The notes under the pieces were generated by a model that had not been told where the DNA came from, did not search any database, and worked only from the letters and a program-made list of their open reading frames with translations. 64,000 bases of DNA from SAR324 cluster bacterium (GTDB lineage Bacteria; SAR324; NAC60-12): the NCBI GenBank assembly GCA_015232315.1, contig JADFZZ010000007.1, positions 1 to 64,000 of the forward strand, written 5' to 3'. The translations under genes and the position numbers were made by a program. Below, piece after piece: positions 34,920 to 44,895 of the stretch; position 1 is the stretch's first letter; the number at the start of each line of letters is the position of its first letter.

Positions 34920-37604
34920 TTAATTCAATTCAATCTGCAATTTTTTTAATTCAGACAGCGTTTCAGTGTAGCACTGTTCCAACGCTGTCAGAAGTTCGGG
35001 CAGGGGATCAGGAATCACTCCTGATGGCATATTTTGCAATTGTTGAAATAACTCTGTCAAACGGATGGCACCCAGGCTTGAAACTGTGCCTTTGAGCTTA
35101 TGGGCGATACGTTTAATGGGGGTCCGATCAGTCTTCTGGATGAAATCCTGAAAATCCTTGATGGCTCCGGTGACCTGCTGTTCAAAGATTTTGAGCATCT
35201 CCTGAAATAATTCACGATCCATTTCTAAGAGAAGTTCCTTGATGTAGACCGGATCCAGCAAACCCATGGATGGGGTTCCGGAAAGAGTTGGTTGTTCTGG
35301 CAAAGCAGAAACACTGTTGTTCAGGGTGGAAACACCGGAAATATCACCTGATACCACGTCGAAATGTGTTTCACCTTCCTGATTTTTCATGAAATGCAGA
35401 TGGAGCATCCTGGCCAGATCACGCAGTCGTATGGGTTTACTCAGGTAGTCATTCATCCCGGCCTGCAAACAAATTTCCCTGTCTCCCGGCAGAGCATTGG
35501 CTGTCATCGCGATGATCCATGGACGCTCTGCGCTGGATGTTTGGGCCACAATCTGTCGAGTGGCTTCCAGACCATCCATTTCAGGCATCTGGACATCCAT
35601 GAAGATCACTTCATAGTGCTGTTGACTGACACACTTCAACACCTCCGGTCCCGTGGTGGCAATGTCCGCGGAATAGCCGAATTTTCCAAGCATGCGCAGG
35701 AACAATGTTCTGTTGATCGGATTGTCTTCAGCCACCAGAATCCTGATTGGCATTTTTTCCGCCAATTGGGGATCTACAGTTTTTTGTTCCATATGCCTGG
35801 AATAATAGTCCCTTGTCAGCGGCAATGATCCTGAAGGCAAGGCACGCAAAGGCACCATGAAAGAAAAGATGGAACCTTTTCCGGGAGTACTCTCCACCCG
35901 CATTTTACCCTTCATCAATTCTACCAGTCCTTTGCAAATGGTCAGCCCCAGGCCGGTGCCGCCATATTTGCGGGTTGTCGAAAAATCTTCCTGGGTGAAC
36001 GCCTGGAAAATATGCTCAATTTTTTCAGGCGCAATACCAATTCCGGTATCCTGAACACTGAACAGTAGTTCCGCACGGGACCCCTCACCCCCTCCCTGAG
36101 AGGAAAGCTGTTCTAATTCCACAGAAACCACCACCACCCCTTTCTCGGTGAATTTCAGGGCATTGTCGATGAGATTGAGCAGGATCTGTCGCAGACGTGT
36201 GACATCGCCTGTCAGGAACCGCGGAACCATTGGTGAAATATTTAACCGCAAATCAATTTGTTTGGTCTCCGCTTTGGAAATCAGTAATTCCAGTGTATTT
36301 TCCAGCAGTTCATTGACCTGGAAGGGAATTTTCTCCAAGGTGATGTTGCCGGAATCAATTTTTGAAAAATCCAGAATATTGTTGATCAGGGTCAGCAGGT
36401 GCTCTCCGCTCAAATGAATGGTCTGGGCGAATTCCTGTTGTTCACTGGTCAATTCTGTTTCCATCAGCAGGCTGATCATCCCGATAACCCCGTTCATCGG
36501 TGTGCGGATCTCATGGCTCATGTTGGCCAGAAATTCTGATTTTGCGAGGTTGGCGCGTTCCGCGAGTTCTTTGGCCGTCTGCAATTCTTCAGTCCTTGAG
36601 GCGACCAGTGCTTCCAGATGATGCTGATGTTCTTGAATTTCCAGTTCCCGCTGATCCATCGCTTTTGCCAGATCTTCCAGTTCATCGCCGGTGCCTACAG
36701 GCGCAAAATGCGAGAGTTCATCCTTGTTGGCCAGCCTTGTTTTAGTCCAGAGTCGCAGAATGGGTTGGGCGAGGCTCTGTCCGAGATAGCGAGACAGGCC
36801 AACAGCAAACAGCACCAGCACCACACTCGCCAGCAGCAACACTGAAAGCAATTTCCAGAGGATGCGCAGGTATTCTTTTTTCAAGGCACCCATTTCAAAC
36901 CGGATGTTCAATTGATGCAGGTTGGGCATCGTTTCATCTGCGCTCATTATCAGGGTTTTATAAGCGATTTCAGGATTGTACTGATAGGTATAAATCGTTT
37001 GCAGGGGAGTCAATACACGATAAAAACCTGTGGTCGTCGTTGGCACACTCCTGCTGATCAGATCATCCATATGAAATTCGGCAATCAGCGCGCCGATGGG
37101 CGTGTGATAATAATCAATGGATTTCACCATAATCAACCGTTGTGAATCCTGAGAAAGTCTGGTGAGTGTCTGGCCTGTCTGTAGCGTTGGACGAAGGTAG
37201 AGTTCTGTTTTGTAATCGGGTGGTTGACTGAGACTGCTTGCAAACAGATTGCCTTCAAAATCCACAAGTGTGACTGAATCCACCCCCTGGGCCTTGTTGA
37301 AATTCTGAATGAGTTTGGCCAGATATTCGCTGTTGTTGTCAGAAACCGCCAAACTGTTGACGATAAAGTGGTTTTCACTGAAGTTACCGAGATTTTCCTG
37401 GAGATAAACCAGTCTCTGCTCCATGGAAATCAGGGAATGCCGGGAACGTGATTCCAGCAGATGTTGCAATTCCTGCTGGATCGAAAGAAAGGCGATAATC
37501 GCCACAATCAGGATGAGGGAACTCATCATGCCCGTCACGGTCAAGGTAAAGGTCCGGGTGATGCGTTGTCTGATGCTGGTAGTCTGAAAATAGCTGAAGG
37601 ACAT
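34920..37604 (-). CDS. membrane hybrid histidine kinase with HAMP, receiver and HPt
   Basis: 894 residues from the ATG at 37604 ([15 protein letters not shown]); a TTG four codons earlier is less likely. Membrane helices about 25-48 and 250-275 enclose a Cache-like periplasmic sensor ([26 protein letters not shown]). Then HAMP (about 275-335), a short coiled coil, HisKA with His364, HATPase ([16 protein letters not shown]), receiver with Asp670 ([13 protein letters not shown]) and C-terminal HPt with His835 (IAHKLKGTV). From HisKA to HPt it is close to the CHASE kinase encoded next, so the pair arose by duplication with exchange of the input domain. Confidence 0.92.
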   Translation of the reverse strand: MSFSYFQTTSIRQRITRTFTLTVTGMMSSLILIVAIIAFLSIQQELQHLLESRSRHSLISMEQRLVYLQENLGNFSENHFIVNSLAVSDNNSEYLAKLIQNFNKAQGVDSVTLVDFEGNLFASSLSQPPDYKTELYLRPTLQTGQTLTRLSQDSQRLIMVKSIDYYHTPIGALIAEFHMDDLISRSVPTTTTGFYRVLTPLQTIYTYQYNPEIAYKTLIMSADETMPNLHQLNIRFEMGALKKEYLRILWKLLSVLLLASVVLVLFAVGLSRYLGQSLAQPILRLWTKTRLANKDELSHFAPVGTGDELEDLAKAMDQRELEIQEHQHHLEALVASRTEELQTAKELAERANLAKSEFLANMSHEIRTPMNGVIGMISLLMETELTSEQQEFAQTIHLSGEHLLTLINNILDFSKIDSGNITLEKIPFQVNELLENTLELLISKAETKQIDLRLNISPMVPRFLTGDVTRLRQILLNLIDNALKFTEKGVVVVSVELEQLSSQGGGEGSRAELLFSVQDTGIGIAPEKIEHIFQAFTQEDFSTTRKYGGTGLGLTICKGLVELMKGKMRVESTPGKGSIFSFMVPLRALPSGSLPLTRDYYSRHMEQKTVDPQLAEKMPIRILVAEDNPINRTLFLRMLGKFGYSADIATTGPEVLKCVSQQHYEVIFMDVQMPEMDGLEATRQIVAQTSSAERPWIIAMTANALPGDREICLQAGMNDYLSKPIRLRDLARMLHLHFMKNQEGETHFDVVSGDISGVSTLNNSVSALPEQPTLSGTPSMGLLDPVYIKELLLEMDRELFQEMLKIFEQQVTGAIKDFQDFIQKTDRTPIKRIAHKLKGTVSSLGAIRLTELFQQLQNMPSGVIPDPLPELLTALEQCYTETLSELKKLQIELN

Positions 37605-37700
37605 GTTGTTTCTCAATGGTTCAGAATCGTGTAAAAAATACCCTGTAAAATTTCAAAAAATATCTTCTGCCTGAAACCCGTCTCTACCATCTGTAAACCC

Positions 37701-37855
37701 AATGTCGTCAACTTAAGGCGTTCTTCGCCGGGGAATCCCCCTTTTCAAAGGGGGCATGGGGGATTTAACGCTCAGAATTACATCCCCCTAACCCCCTTGA
37801 ACCAAGGGGGAATTGAAACACAGCACCGTTCAGAATGCTTAAGTTGATGACATTG
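37701..37855. mobile_element. B-family MITE-like element, copy B3
   Basis: 155 bp with ends AATGTCGTCAACTTAAG and CTTAAGTTGATGACATT (16 of 17 pairs). The direct repeat TCTGTAAACCC lies at 37690-37700 and 37856-37866, an 11-bp target duplication. Removing element and one repeat restores a plausible uninterrupted CCCGTCTCTACCA-type intergenic sequence. Confidence 0.9.
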
Positions 37856-37883
37856 TCTGTAAACCCCGTCTCTACCACCAGAT

Positions 37884-40031
37884 TTATCTATGGCCAACGG
37901 GAACAATCGCTCCCGATTTATCAAACTCTGCCAGAAAATAATGTTCAGGATTCAATCCGTCATGCTGCGTGGCAGTGAAGGCCGGTGCATAGCGTTGAAC
38001 GACGCCATCATACGGAGGCAGGTTTTCCAGCGCATCCCTTATTTTGGAACGTTCGAGTGTACCGGCCTGCTTGATCGCCAGGGCCAGCAAATGAATCAGA
38101 TCCCAGGCATGAGCGATGCCGACAGGTGCCTCGATTTTTTCAGCGTCAGCAATTTCATATTTTTTCAGATATCGGGTTTTGAGGTCCTCAGCCCGTGGGT
38201 TGAGGTGTGTCAGAAAGGAAAAGGTCTGAATAAACTGGAAGGGCACTTTCTCAAGATCCTGATGGGCTTCTTCCCAAAAATTTCCTCCGGTAATTCCCCA
38301 ATGAGAAATGATTGGCAGAATGTTTTTTTGACGGGCCATGTTGTGCACAATGGTCACGCCTTCAGGCGCGTTGGCAATCAGCAGAATCACATCGGCCTGA
38401 GCCGCTTCGATGCGTTTGAGTTGAATGGACATGTCAGGTTCTCCATTGTTGAACCACTCAATCGCTGCCGGTTCGATCTGTCTTGCGTTCAAGGCCTCCT
38501 GAAGGGCCTTTTGATTGCTCCGGCCCCAGAGATTGTTGTTCAGCAGCAACGCCGGGCGTTTATAATTTTTTAAGGCTTCCGCGACAAGAAAAGGCCCCAC
38601 GTATTTGTCATTGGCGGAAACACGAAACACATAGCCCGGAGAATCCTTTTGTTCCGTCAAGCCGGTTGCGGCGCCCCACGGGCCCAGATAAATCAGTTGG
38701 TTCTGATGAATGGTTTCCATTCCCAAAAGTACGATTTGACTGTGCAATCCACCCAAGACCGCAACCAGGTTGGGCAAAGTCGCAAAATATCTGATATTTT
38801 CCAAACCAATCGCGGCCACACCCGAATTGTTCCGCACAACCAGTTTCAGCCGTTTACCCAGAACACCTCCGTGATGGTTGATGTCCTCAATCGCCAGTTC
38901 CGCGCCTCGCTGGATCGCGATGCCGGATTGTGCGGAACCCGCAATCATGTCGGCATCCAGGCCAATGAGAATTTCATTGTTGAGCAGACGTTCTTTCTTT
39001 TCCACCAGCAGTCTGGTCAGTTCCAGAAATTCGCCGCCGACTTTACGATACGAATCAATCACCGGCATCAGGGCCTGCTGAAAACGGGCTTTTTCCTCTG
39101 TGGTGAGTTCATAAACCTGTGTGCCATGAGCCCGTATCGTTTTAAGCTGTTCTGTTTCCCTCTTTAAAATTTCCTGCCGTTGAAAGCCGGTCAGTTCCAC
39201 GGCTGTTTCCACAAGGATCTTCTGCAAATCCCCGGGCAGGGTGGTCAATATTTTATTGCTGAAACACAGGGCCTGCGCCAAATAGGCATGATTGCTCAAA
39301 ATGAGATATTTCTGGATTTCATAAAATTTCATTCCGGCGATGGAGCCAATTGGATTTTCCTGTCCGGAAACATTGCCATCACTCAAGGCACTGTAGGTTT
39401 GACTGAAGTCAATCGGGATTGGAACCGCACCCAACAGCCTGTATTGCTCCATGAGCAACGGGCTTTTCATGACGCGGAAATTCAGTCCCCTGAAATCTTC
39501 CGGACGATGAATCTCCTTATTGGCTGTGAATTGCTTGAAACCGCTTTCCCAGAAAGTGGGACAGGTCAAACCATGAGCATTCAACAGCTTTGATAACAAC
39601 TGCCCCGGTTCACCATCCAGCATTTCATAAAGCTGTTCCCGATTTTTGAAAAAAAAGGGCAAATCGGGGTATTGCACGGCAGGTTCCAGGAAGCTCATCT
39701 TGGCCGTAGGAGGCAGAGAAATCGCCAGAGTTCCAGCCAGCAAACGCTCTATCATCTGTTCATCAGTCCCCAGAGACTGATTGGGGAAAACCTCAACGAC
39801 TATGTTCCCCCGGCTTTTATAATTCACAATATCCGCAAACCGCAGGGCGGCAATATGCTGGGCACTGTCTGGAGCCATATCATGCCCGAACTGAAGGTGA
39901 AATGGCTCCGGTGTTCCAGTAAGTTTCTTTTCTTTCAGGTCTGTACTGCCGGTTATCCAATTCAGTTCCAGAACGAGCAGAAACAACACAAATATCGCGG
40001 TAATTCCCGACAGGAGGTGCTTTTTATTCAT
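37884..40031 (-). CDS. fused DctP-type and LivJ-type periplasmic binding protein
   Basis: 715 residues from the ATG at 40031 (MNKKHLLSG). An N-terminal hydrophobic segment (about 5-25) serves as signal or anchor. Residues about 40-350 form a TRAP DctP-like binding domain: FHLQFGHDMAPDSAQH, IVVEVFPNQSLGTDEQMIERL, PEDFRGLNFRVMKSPLL with the ligand Arg, GQENPIGSI. Residues about 355-715 form a type I periplasmic binding domain (Peripla_BP_6): NEILIGLDADMIAGSAQSG, GAELAIEDINHHGGVLGKRLKLVV, VLGGLHSQIVL, LLNNNLWGRS. Neither TRAP nor ABC membrane genes are adjacent; the neighbours are a receiver-phosphatase gene (60 bases upstream) and kinases. I infer a dual-ligand extracytoplasmic sensor rather than a transport component. 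Confidence 0.88.
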   Translation of the reverse strand: MNKKHLLSGITAIFVLFLLVLELNWITGSTDLKEKKLTGTPEPFHLQFGHDMAPDSAQHIAALRFADIVNYKSRGNIVVEVFPNQSLGTDEQMIERLLAGTLAISLPPTAKMSFLEPAVQYPDLPFFFKNREQLYEMLDGEPGQLLSKLLNAHGLTCPTFWESGFKQFTANKEIHRPEDFRGLNFRVMKSPLLMEQYRLLGAVPIPIDFSQTYSALSDGNVSGQENPIGSIAGMKFYEIQKYLILSNHAYLAQALCFSNKILTTLPGDLQKILVETAVELTGFQRQEILKRETEQLKTIRAHGTQVYELTTEEKARFQQALMPVIDSYRKVGGEFLELTRLLVEKKERLLNNEILIGLDADMIAGSAQSGIAIQRGAELAIEDINHHGGVLGKRLKLVVRNNSGVAAIGLENIRYFATLPNLVAVLGGLHSQIVLLGMETIHQNQLIYLGPWGAATGLTEQKDSPGYVFRVSANDKYVGPFLVAEALKNYKRPALLLNNNLWGRSNQKALQEALNARQIEPAAIEWFNNGEPDMSIQLKRIEAAQADVILLIANAPEGVTIVHNMARQKNILPIISHWGITGGNFWEEAHQDLEKVPFQFIQTFSFLTHLNPRAEDLKTRYLKKYEIADAEKIEAPVGIAHAWDLIHLLALAIKQAGTLERSKIRDALENLPPYDGVVQRYAPAFTATQHDGLNPEHYFLAEFDKSGAIVPVGHR

Positions 40032-40091
40032 AATTTTTCCATGAAGAAACAATTGGTGAGGCGAGGTTCATGAACCACCCAATGACTGCGG

Positions 40092-41225
40092 TCACACTAC
40101 TTCGAGACCAACCAGGGTTACATCATCTTCAAAGGTGTCTTTTCCCGAAAAATCCCGCAAATGGTTGACCAGTTGATCCAGCAGGATCTCCATTCGCTGA
40201 TCGGCATGACGCAATAAAAAATGTTTCAGATTGAGCACACCGAACATTTGCTCTTTTTCATTGAAAACTTCAGTGATTCCATCGGTATACAGCAAAATTT
40301 TATCTTTAGGCCGCAAGTCGATTTTACATTCTTCATAATGAGCGATTTCATGCGAAAACAGGCCAATCCCCAAACCTCTGGTTTTGAGGTGTAAAATTTC
40401 GTTGGTTGAGGGGCGGATCAACAAGGCCGCGGGGTGTGCCGCTGACGTGTAGGTGAAACTTTGAGTGTCAGGATCATAAATCCCATAAAACATGCTGGCA
40501 AAGGAACCCTCTGGCAATTTATTGAAAATGACGCCATTCACCCAGTCCAGAGCCATTTTCGGTGAACGCAAGCCCGGCGAGAAATATTTGAAAATGCCCG
40601 ACACCATAAAGGAAATCAAGGCCGCGGAAATGCCATGGCCGCTGACATCCGCAATCAGGAAACCGAAGTGTGTTTCATCCACTTCAAACACATCATAAAA
40701 ATCACCACCGATCCGGGACATGGTCAGGTAGCGGACGGTCACGTTCATTCCAGGCACTTCGGGCAGTTCTTTTTGTAAAAGAGCGTGTTGCATTTCTCTG
40801 GCTTGTTCCAGCTCCTGTTGCAGGAGCCGCTGTTGCTGGAACCGTTGTAAATTGCCCAGCACTCTGGCACGGAATTCCTGAAGGATGAACGGTTTGACGA
40901 TATAATCCGTTGCCCCCAGTTCGAAAGCCCTGATTTTTTGTACAGGCTCCTGATGCGCCGTCAGAAACAAAATGGGTATCTCTTTATACTGTTTTATTTT
41001 CCGGATCTGTTCAATCAGTTCAAAGCCATCCATTTCAGGCATTTCCAGATCCGTCACAAGCAAGGACACATTTTGTGCTTCAAGCACCTTCAACGCTTCA
41101 ACTCCGTTGCTGGCATTGAGAAGCTCCACCGTGCAATCGGCCTCAACTTTCATGGCGGAACGAATCCTCAAATGTATCATGGGATCATCGTCAACCACCA
41201 GGATCTGGCATGGATCTTTTCGCAT
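40092..41225 (-). CDS. response regulator with SpoIIE phosphatase output
   Basis: 377 residues. Receiver (about 5-130) with Asp14/Asp13 acid pair and phospho-acceptor Asp59 (LLVTDLEMPEMDG), a coiled-coil linker (RFQQQRLLQQELEQAREMQHALLQKELPE), then a PP2C/SpoIIE phosphatase (about 160-377) with metal aspartates in IGGDFYDVF, IADVSGHGIS, LYTDGITEVF and FEDDVTLVG. Phosphorylation of Asp59 would switch the phosphatase, as in RsbU/HsbR-type partner-switch control. It probably shares a transcript with the downstream DctP/LivJ fusion. Its receiver is strikingly like that of the protein at 58447-59826. Confidence 0.93.
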   Translation of the reverse strand: MRKDPCQILVVDDDPMIHLRIRSAMKVEADCTVELLNASNGVEALKVLEAQNVSLLVTDLEMPEMDGFELIEQIRKIKQYKEIPILFLTAHQEPVQKIRAFELGATDYIVKPFILQEFRARVLGNLQRFQQQRLLQQELEQAREMQHALLQKELPEVPGMNVTVRYLTMSRIGGDFYDVFEVDETHFGFLIADVSGHGISAALISFMVSGIFKYFSPGLRSPKMALDWVNGVIFNKLPEGSFASMFYGIYDPDTQSFTYTSAAHPAALLIRPSTNEILHLKTRGLGIGLFSHEIAHYEECKIDLRPKDKILLYTDGITEVFNEKEQMFGVLNLKHFLLRHADQRMEILLDQLVNHLRDFSGKDTFEDDVTLVGLEVV

Positions 41226-41247
41226 GTTATCCTTCAGGCATGTGATA

Positions 41248-41399
41248 AAAAATTCGTAAGCGTTCAGCTTACTGTGAAAATCCCCCTTTTCAAAGGGGGT
41301 TGGGGGATTTAACCCTCAGAATTACATCCCCCTAACCCCCTTAAACCAAGGGGGAATTGGTTCACAGTACCATTCTGGATGCTTAAGTTGATGACATTG
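41248..41399. mobile_element. B-family element, copy B4, left end altered
   Basis: Carries both internal G/C stems and the intact right end GCTTAAGTTGATGACATTG. The left end is replaced by GTAAGCGTTCAGCTTAC, which matches the end of the G element at 11398. No target duplication is seen. It directly abuts the C3 remnant. Confidence 0.7.
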
Positions 41400-41400
41400 A

Positions 41401-41490
41401 TGGTAGGCGGGGATTACATGCCCCGCAAACGCCAAACATCGTATTTTTGACGGGCACATAGTCCCGTCCTACCAAAGAAGTGAACAACCC
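41401..41490 (-). repeat. C-family element C3, truncated
   Basis: Reverse copy of the C family (GGTAGGCGGGGATTACATG ... GACGGGCACATAGTCCCGTC ... GTGAACAACCC); about 40 bp of one end are missing at the junction with B4. Its other end reaches the stop codon of the kinase gene at 41494. Confidence 0.75.
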
Positions 41491-41493
41491 TGA

Positions 41494-44400
41494 TTATCCG
41501 CCCATGAGCGCACTGAACACCTGTAATTGCGCGTTGAACTTTCCTGTATCTCCTGTCCGGGACGCGGTTGAAAGTTGTTCAGCGTATTTGCGCAATAGTT
41601 CTGACTGATGGCTGTCTGCTATTATTTGCAGAATCTGGACAAACGACTCAAGATCCTCCCGTTGCGGATGGTTTACCAGGGAAGGCCAGACGGCCTGAAA
41701 TTCTTCCCGGATCTCCTGTTGCAAGACCTTGGGAAGTCGGGTGAGATCTAGGGTGTTGGCATCATCAGCACTGTTGCCGGTATGGGTAAGAATGGTGTGG
41801 ATCGTTTTGATCAGTAATTTGGGTGAGATGGGCTTGAACAGATAATCCGCGCACCATTGTTTCAATTGTTCCGATTCTTCCTTCAGAGCGGAGGCGGTCA
41901 GAATGACAATCGGGATATGGGAAGTCTTTGGATTTTCCTTGATCAAACGGGTCGCCTCAATGCCATCCATGCCGGGCATGTGAACATCCATGAGAATCAG
42001 ATCCGGCAATTCCGCTGTTGCCTGATTCACCCCTTCGTAGCCATCCACGGCCTCCAGACAGGTGATGGGATATTTATGCAGAAATCCGCGGATCACCATT
42101 CGATTGGGTTTATTGTCATCGACAATCAAAACCGTGGCCTTCGGCAAATCCATGTCCCTGGCTGGTTGCGTTTCTGTGGGAGTCTCCAACTTGGCAAGTT
42201 CAAGTCCATAGAGATTGATTCTGAACAGGGATCCCTGTCCCGGGACACTGCGGAGGTGAATTTTGCCACCCATCATGGTCACCAGTTGTCGAGTGATGCT
42301 CAAGCCGAGTCCGGTTCCGCCATAACGACGGGTGCTTTGACCTTCGACCTGGGTGAACACGTCAAAAATCAATTGCTGTTGATCTTCGGCGATACCGATG
42401 CCTGTGTCTTCGACTTCCACTACGAGATTGATCCGGGTGGGATCGTGGCTATGGGCGGTTTCAACGATTGAAAACTTCACCTGTCCCTGTGAGGTGAACT
42501 TGAACGCGTTGCTCAATAAATTGATCAGAATCTGCCGGAAACGCACTTCATCCAGCATGATTCCAGTCGGGAGTGTGGGCGACACATTGATTTCAAATTG
42601 CACGCCACTTTCCTGGACTCGCGGCAGAAACATCGTCCGCATTTCCTGTGCCATGGTGAGGAGGTTGACCGGTTCCAGTCGCAGTTCCAGTCGCCCGGCC
42701 TCAATTTTTGACAGATCCAGCACATCATTGATGAGCAACAACAGGTTTTGTCCGCCAATATGAATGCCCTTGAGATATTCCTGTTCCTCAGGCTTCAGAT
42801 TGATATTCGATAACAGCGATGCGAAGCCCAGAATGGCGTTGAGCGGAGTACGGATTTCATGACTGATATTGGCCAGAAAACGACTTTTTGCCAAATTGGC
42901 CTGTTCCGCCCGTTTCTGGGCCTGTACCAGTTTTTCTTCCAGGATCTTCCGTTCAGTGATGTCGGTGTGAGAACCGGACACCCGAACCGGTTTGCCGTCG
43001 CTGTCTTTGAACAACTCTCCGCGACCTGAGATCCAGACATAAGAACCATTCTTGTGACGCATGCGGAATTCAGAGTCAAAACGCCCGACACCATATTTCA
43101 GATAATGCTGTATTTTTTCAGACATCATCGGTTGATCTTCCGGATGCAGCAGATTGATGAAGGTCTCTGGAACATTGGCCAGTTCGTCATCGTCATAACC
43201 GAGGATCTGTTTCCATTGCGGAGAAAAATACATTTCATTGGTCAACAGATCCCAGTCCCAGATGCCATGTTGTGCCCCCCGGACAGCCAGTTCAAACTGA
43301 TCCCGGTTTTTTGCCAGAGCGTCCTCTGCCAGTTTGAGTTCAGTGATGTCGGTGAACGATGTCACCACGCCATCAGGACTTTGAGTGGATTCCAGGAATA
43401 TGGGTGAAGAATTGACAGATAACCAGATCATGGAACCCTGCTCATGCTGAACACCAGTGATGACTCGTTTTTGTGATACTCCTGTACGCAAGGTCATCCT
43501 TACCGGATACTCCTCATCCGTAAATTCTCGTCCATCCGGATGAATGACTTTCCATTGAGGTGAGGATGTTGATCGACCGATGACCTGGTTTCGTGACACA
43601 CCCAGAATCTGTTCCGCGGAGGGATTGATCTCAAGGATCTGCCCGTTCCTGCCATACAGGACAACGCCTTCGGCAAGGGTGTTGACCAGCGAACGATAGC
43701 GCAGTTCCGCTTTGCTCAGTTCTTCACGGCTTTTTCTCAATTTCTGTTCTTCCCGGTTGCGTATCCGTGTTTGATACCAGAGGGCCGAGATCATTATCCA
43801 AAGGACGCACCACAGCACAAGGCCCCTGAGCAGGGTCGGTATTAAATGTGCGCTACGCCATTGCTGTTCAAATTCCAGGCGGTTTAAGGCCAGAACGGTT
43901 CTGAAAGGAAAATTTTTCAGTTGATACACCGCATAATCCCAGTCGGTCGCTTCCAGCATTCCGGTGCTCGAAACGAGGGCCTCTGTCAGAACAAGTCTGG
44001 AAAAGGCCTCAACCTCTGAAATGGAGTTTCCGAATTTTTCCTGACTTTTGTAACTGTCGTTGATCCAGAGAGAGTGCAGGATCCCCTCAGAATCCATCAG
44101 ACCTGCCGCATGCATGAACAGGACGGATGTTCGTGACATCTGTTCAAAGTATGAAGAAGGATCAAGCAACAGCAACAGCACACCCAGCGGGTGAGTGCCC
44201 TCCTCGTTATACAGAAGCATACTCAGGTGAGTGACCGGGTGATTGTCGTGAGGAGGAAGAATCATCATTTTCTGAGTGTCATGCTGATGCCGTGACAGGA
44301 GCGTCTGAAAATCAAGCGGTATGTTCATTTTCATGCCGGGGTACAACCAGATTTCCGCCAGAAGATTACCGTTCATATCAAGCACGGCACTACCGGCAAT

Positions 44401-44727
44401 TTGTGGCACATGAATCATGTGCTGTTGCATGATCCTTTGAAAATCTTCCCGGATGTCCTGCTGAGCGCTCAGAAGCGAGGATATCCGGGAACCGGTTTCC
44501 AGCAGGATAAACCGCGAAAGCAGGAGGATTGTATTGATCGAATTTCCCACAATCTGGGCCTGGGAGATGGCTACAGTATGGGTTTGTTCAAGGATGACTT
44601 CCCGTTCTTTGAGGACAGATTGTAGCAAATACCACAACGACAACACCATCAAGGCCACCACCATGAGCGCAATAATCGCGGTCAGACGGGTGAGGCTTTG
44701 CGGATATTTTGAAGGAACGGTTTTCAT
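41494..44727 (-). CDS. membrane hybrid histidine kinase with tandem PAS and receiver
   Basis: 1077 residues. Two membrane helices (about 15-37 and 290-312) flank a periplasmic Cache-like sensor (about 40-285). Then PAS (about 345-455), PAS_3-type domain (about 470-590, QHGIWDWDLLTNEMYFSPQWKQILGY split over the fold core), HisKA with His623 (NISHEIRTPLNAI), HATPase ([16 protein letters not shown]), receiver with Asp914 (LILMDVHMPGMDG), and a helical C-terminus of about 100 residues without a clear HPt histidine. The start ATG overlaps the stop of a short upstream frame (ATGA), so it may be translationally coupled to the small genes before it. Confidence 0.92.
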   Translation of the reverse strand: MKTVPSKYPQSLTRLTAIIALMVVALMVLSLWYLLQSVLKEREVILEQTHTVAISQAQIVGNSINTILLLSRFILLETGSRISSLLSAQQDIREDFQRIMQQHMIHVPQIAGSAVLDMNGNLLAEIWLYPGMKMNIPLDFQTLLSRHQHDTQKMMILPPHDNHPVTHLSMLLYNEEGTHPLGVLLLLLDPSSYFEQMSRTSVLFMHAAGLMDSEGILHSLWINDSYKSQEKFGNSISEVEAFSRLVLTEALVSSTGMLEATDWDYAVYQLKNFPFRTVLALNRLEFEQQWRSAHLIPTLLRGLVLWCVLWIMISALWYQTRIRNREEQKLRKSREELSKAELRYRSLVNTLAEGVVLYGRNGQILEINPSAEQILGVSRNQVIGRSTSSPQWKVIHPDGREFTDEEYPVRMTLRTGVSQKRVITGVQHEQGSMIWLSVNSSPIFLESTQSPDGVVTSFTDITELKLAEDALAKNRDQFELAVRGAQHGIWDWDLLTNEMYFSPQWKQILGYDDDELANVPETFINLLHPEDQPMMSEKIQHYLKYGVGRFDSEFRMRHKNGSYVWISGRGELFKDSDGKPVRVSGSHTDITERKILEEKLVQAQKRAEQANLAKSRFLANISHEIRTPLNAILGFASLLSNINLKPEEQEYLKGIHIGGQNLLLLINDVLDLSKIEAGRLELRLEPVNLLTMAQEMRTMFLPRVQESGVQFEINVSPTLPTGIMLDEVRFRQILINLLSNAFKFTSQGQVKFSIVETAHSHDPTRINLVVEVEDTGIGIAEDQQQLIFDVFTQVEGQSTRRYGGTGLGLSITRQLVTMMGGKIHLRSVPGQGSLFRINLYGLELAKLETPTETQPARDMDLPKATVLIVDDNKPNRMVIRGFLHKYPITCLEAVDGYEGVNQATAELPDLILMDVHMPGMDGIEATRLIKENPKTSHIPIVILTASALKEESEQLKQWCADYLFKPISPKLLIKTIHTILTHTGNSADDANTLDLTRLPKVLQQEIREEFQAVWPSLVNHPQREDLESFVQILQIIADSHQSELLRKYAEQLSTASRTGDTGKFNAQLQVFSALMGG

Positions 44728-44895
44728 GGCGACTCCAATGCTCTTTTTGCGGCTGACACCAACTCCGGGTTCATGCCAAGTTCCTTAACCAATGATTGCT
44801 GATCGGATATACGATCTCTCCATGTTTGTCGAGTCTTTGCATCAGGAGAGGCGAAATCGCGACTATGGCCCTGTTCAATCTGGTTTCTGTCTCCC
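44728..44895 (-). other. short open frame with no ATG, possible coupled leader or gene remnant
   Basis: On the minus strand a frame of about 60 codons reads SRDFASPDAKTRQTWRDRIS, then QQSLVKELGMNPELVSAAKR, and stops in TGA overlapping the kinase ATG. Composition is protein-like, but no good start is visible; an in-frame stop precedes it. It could be the tail of a frameshifted gene begun by the 44875-45075 frame, or chance. Confidence 0.3.
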
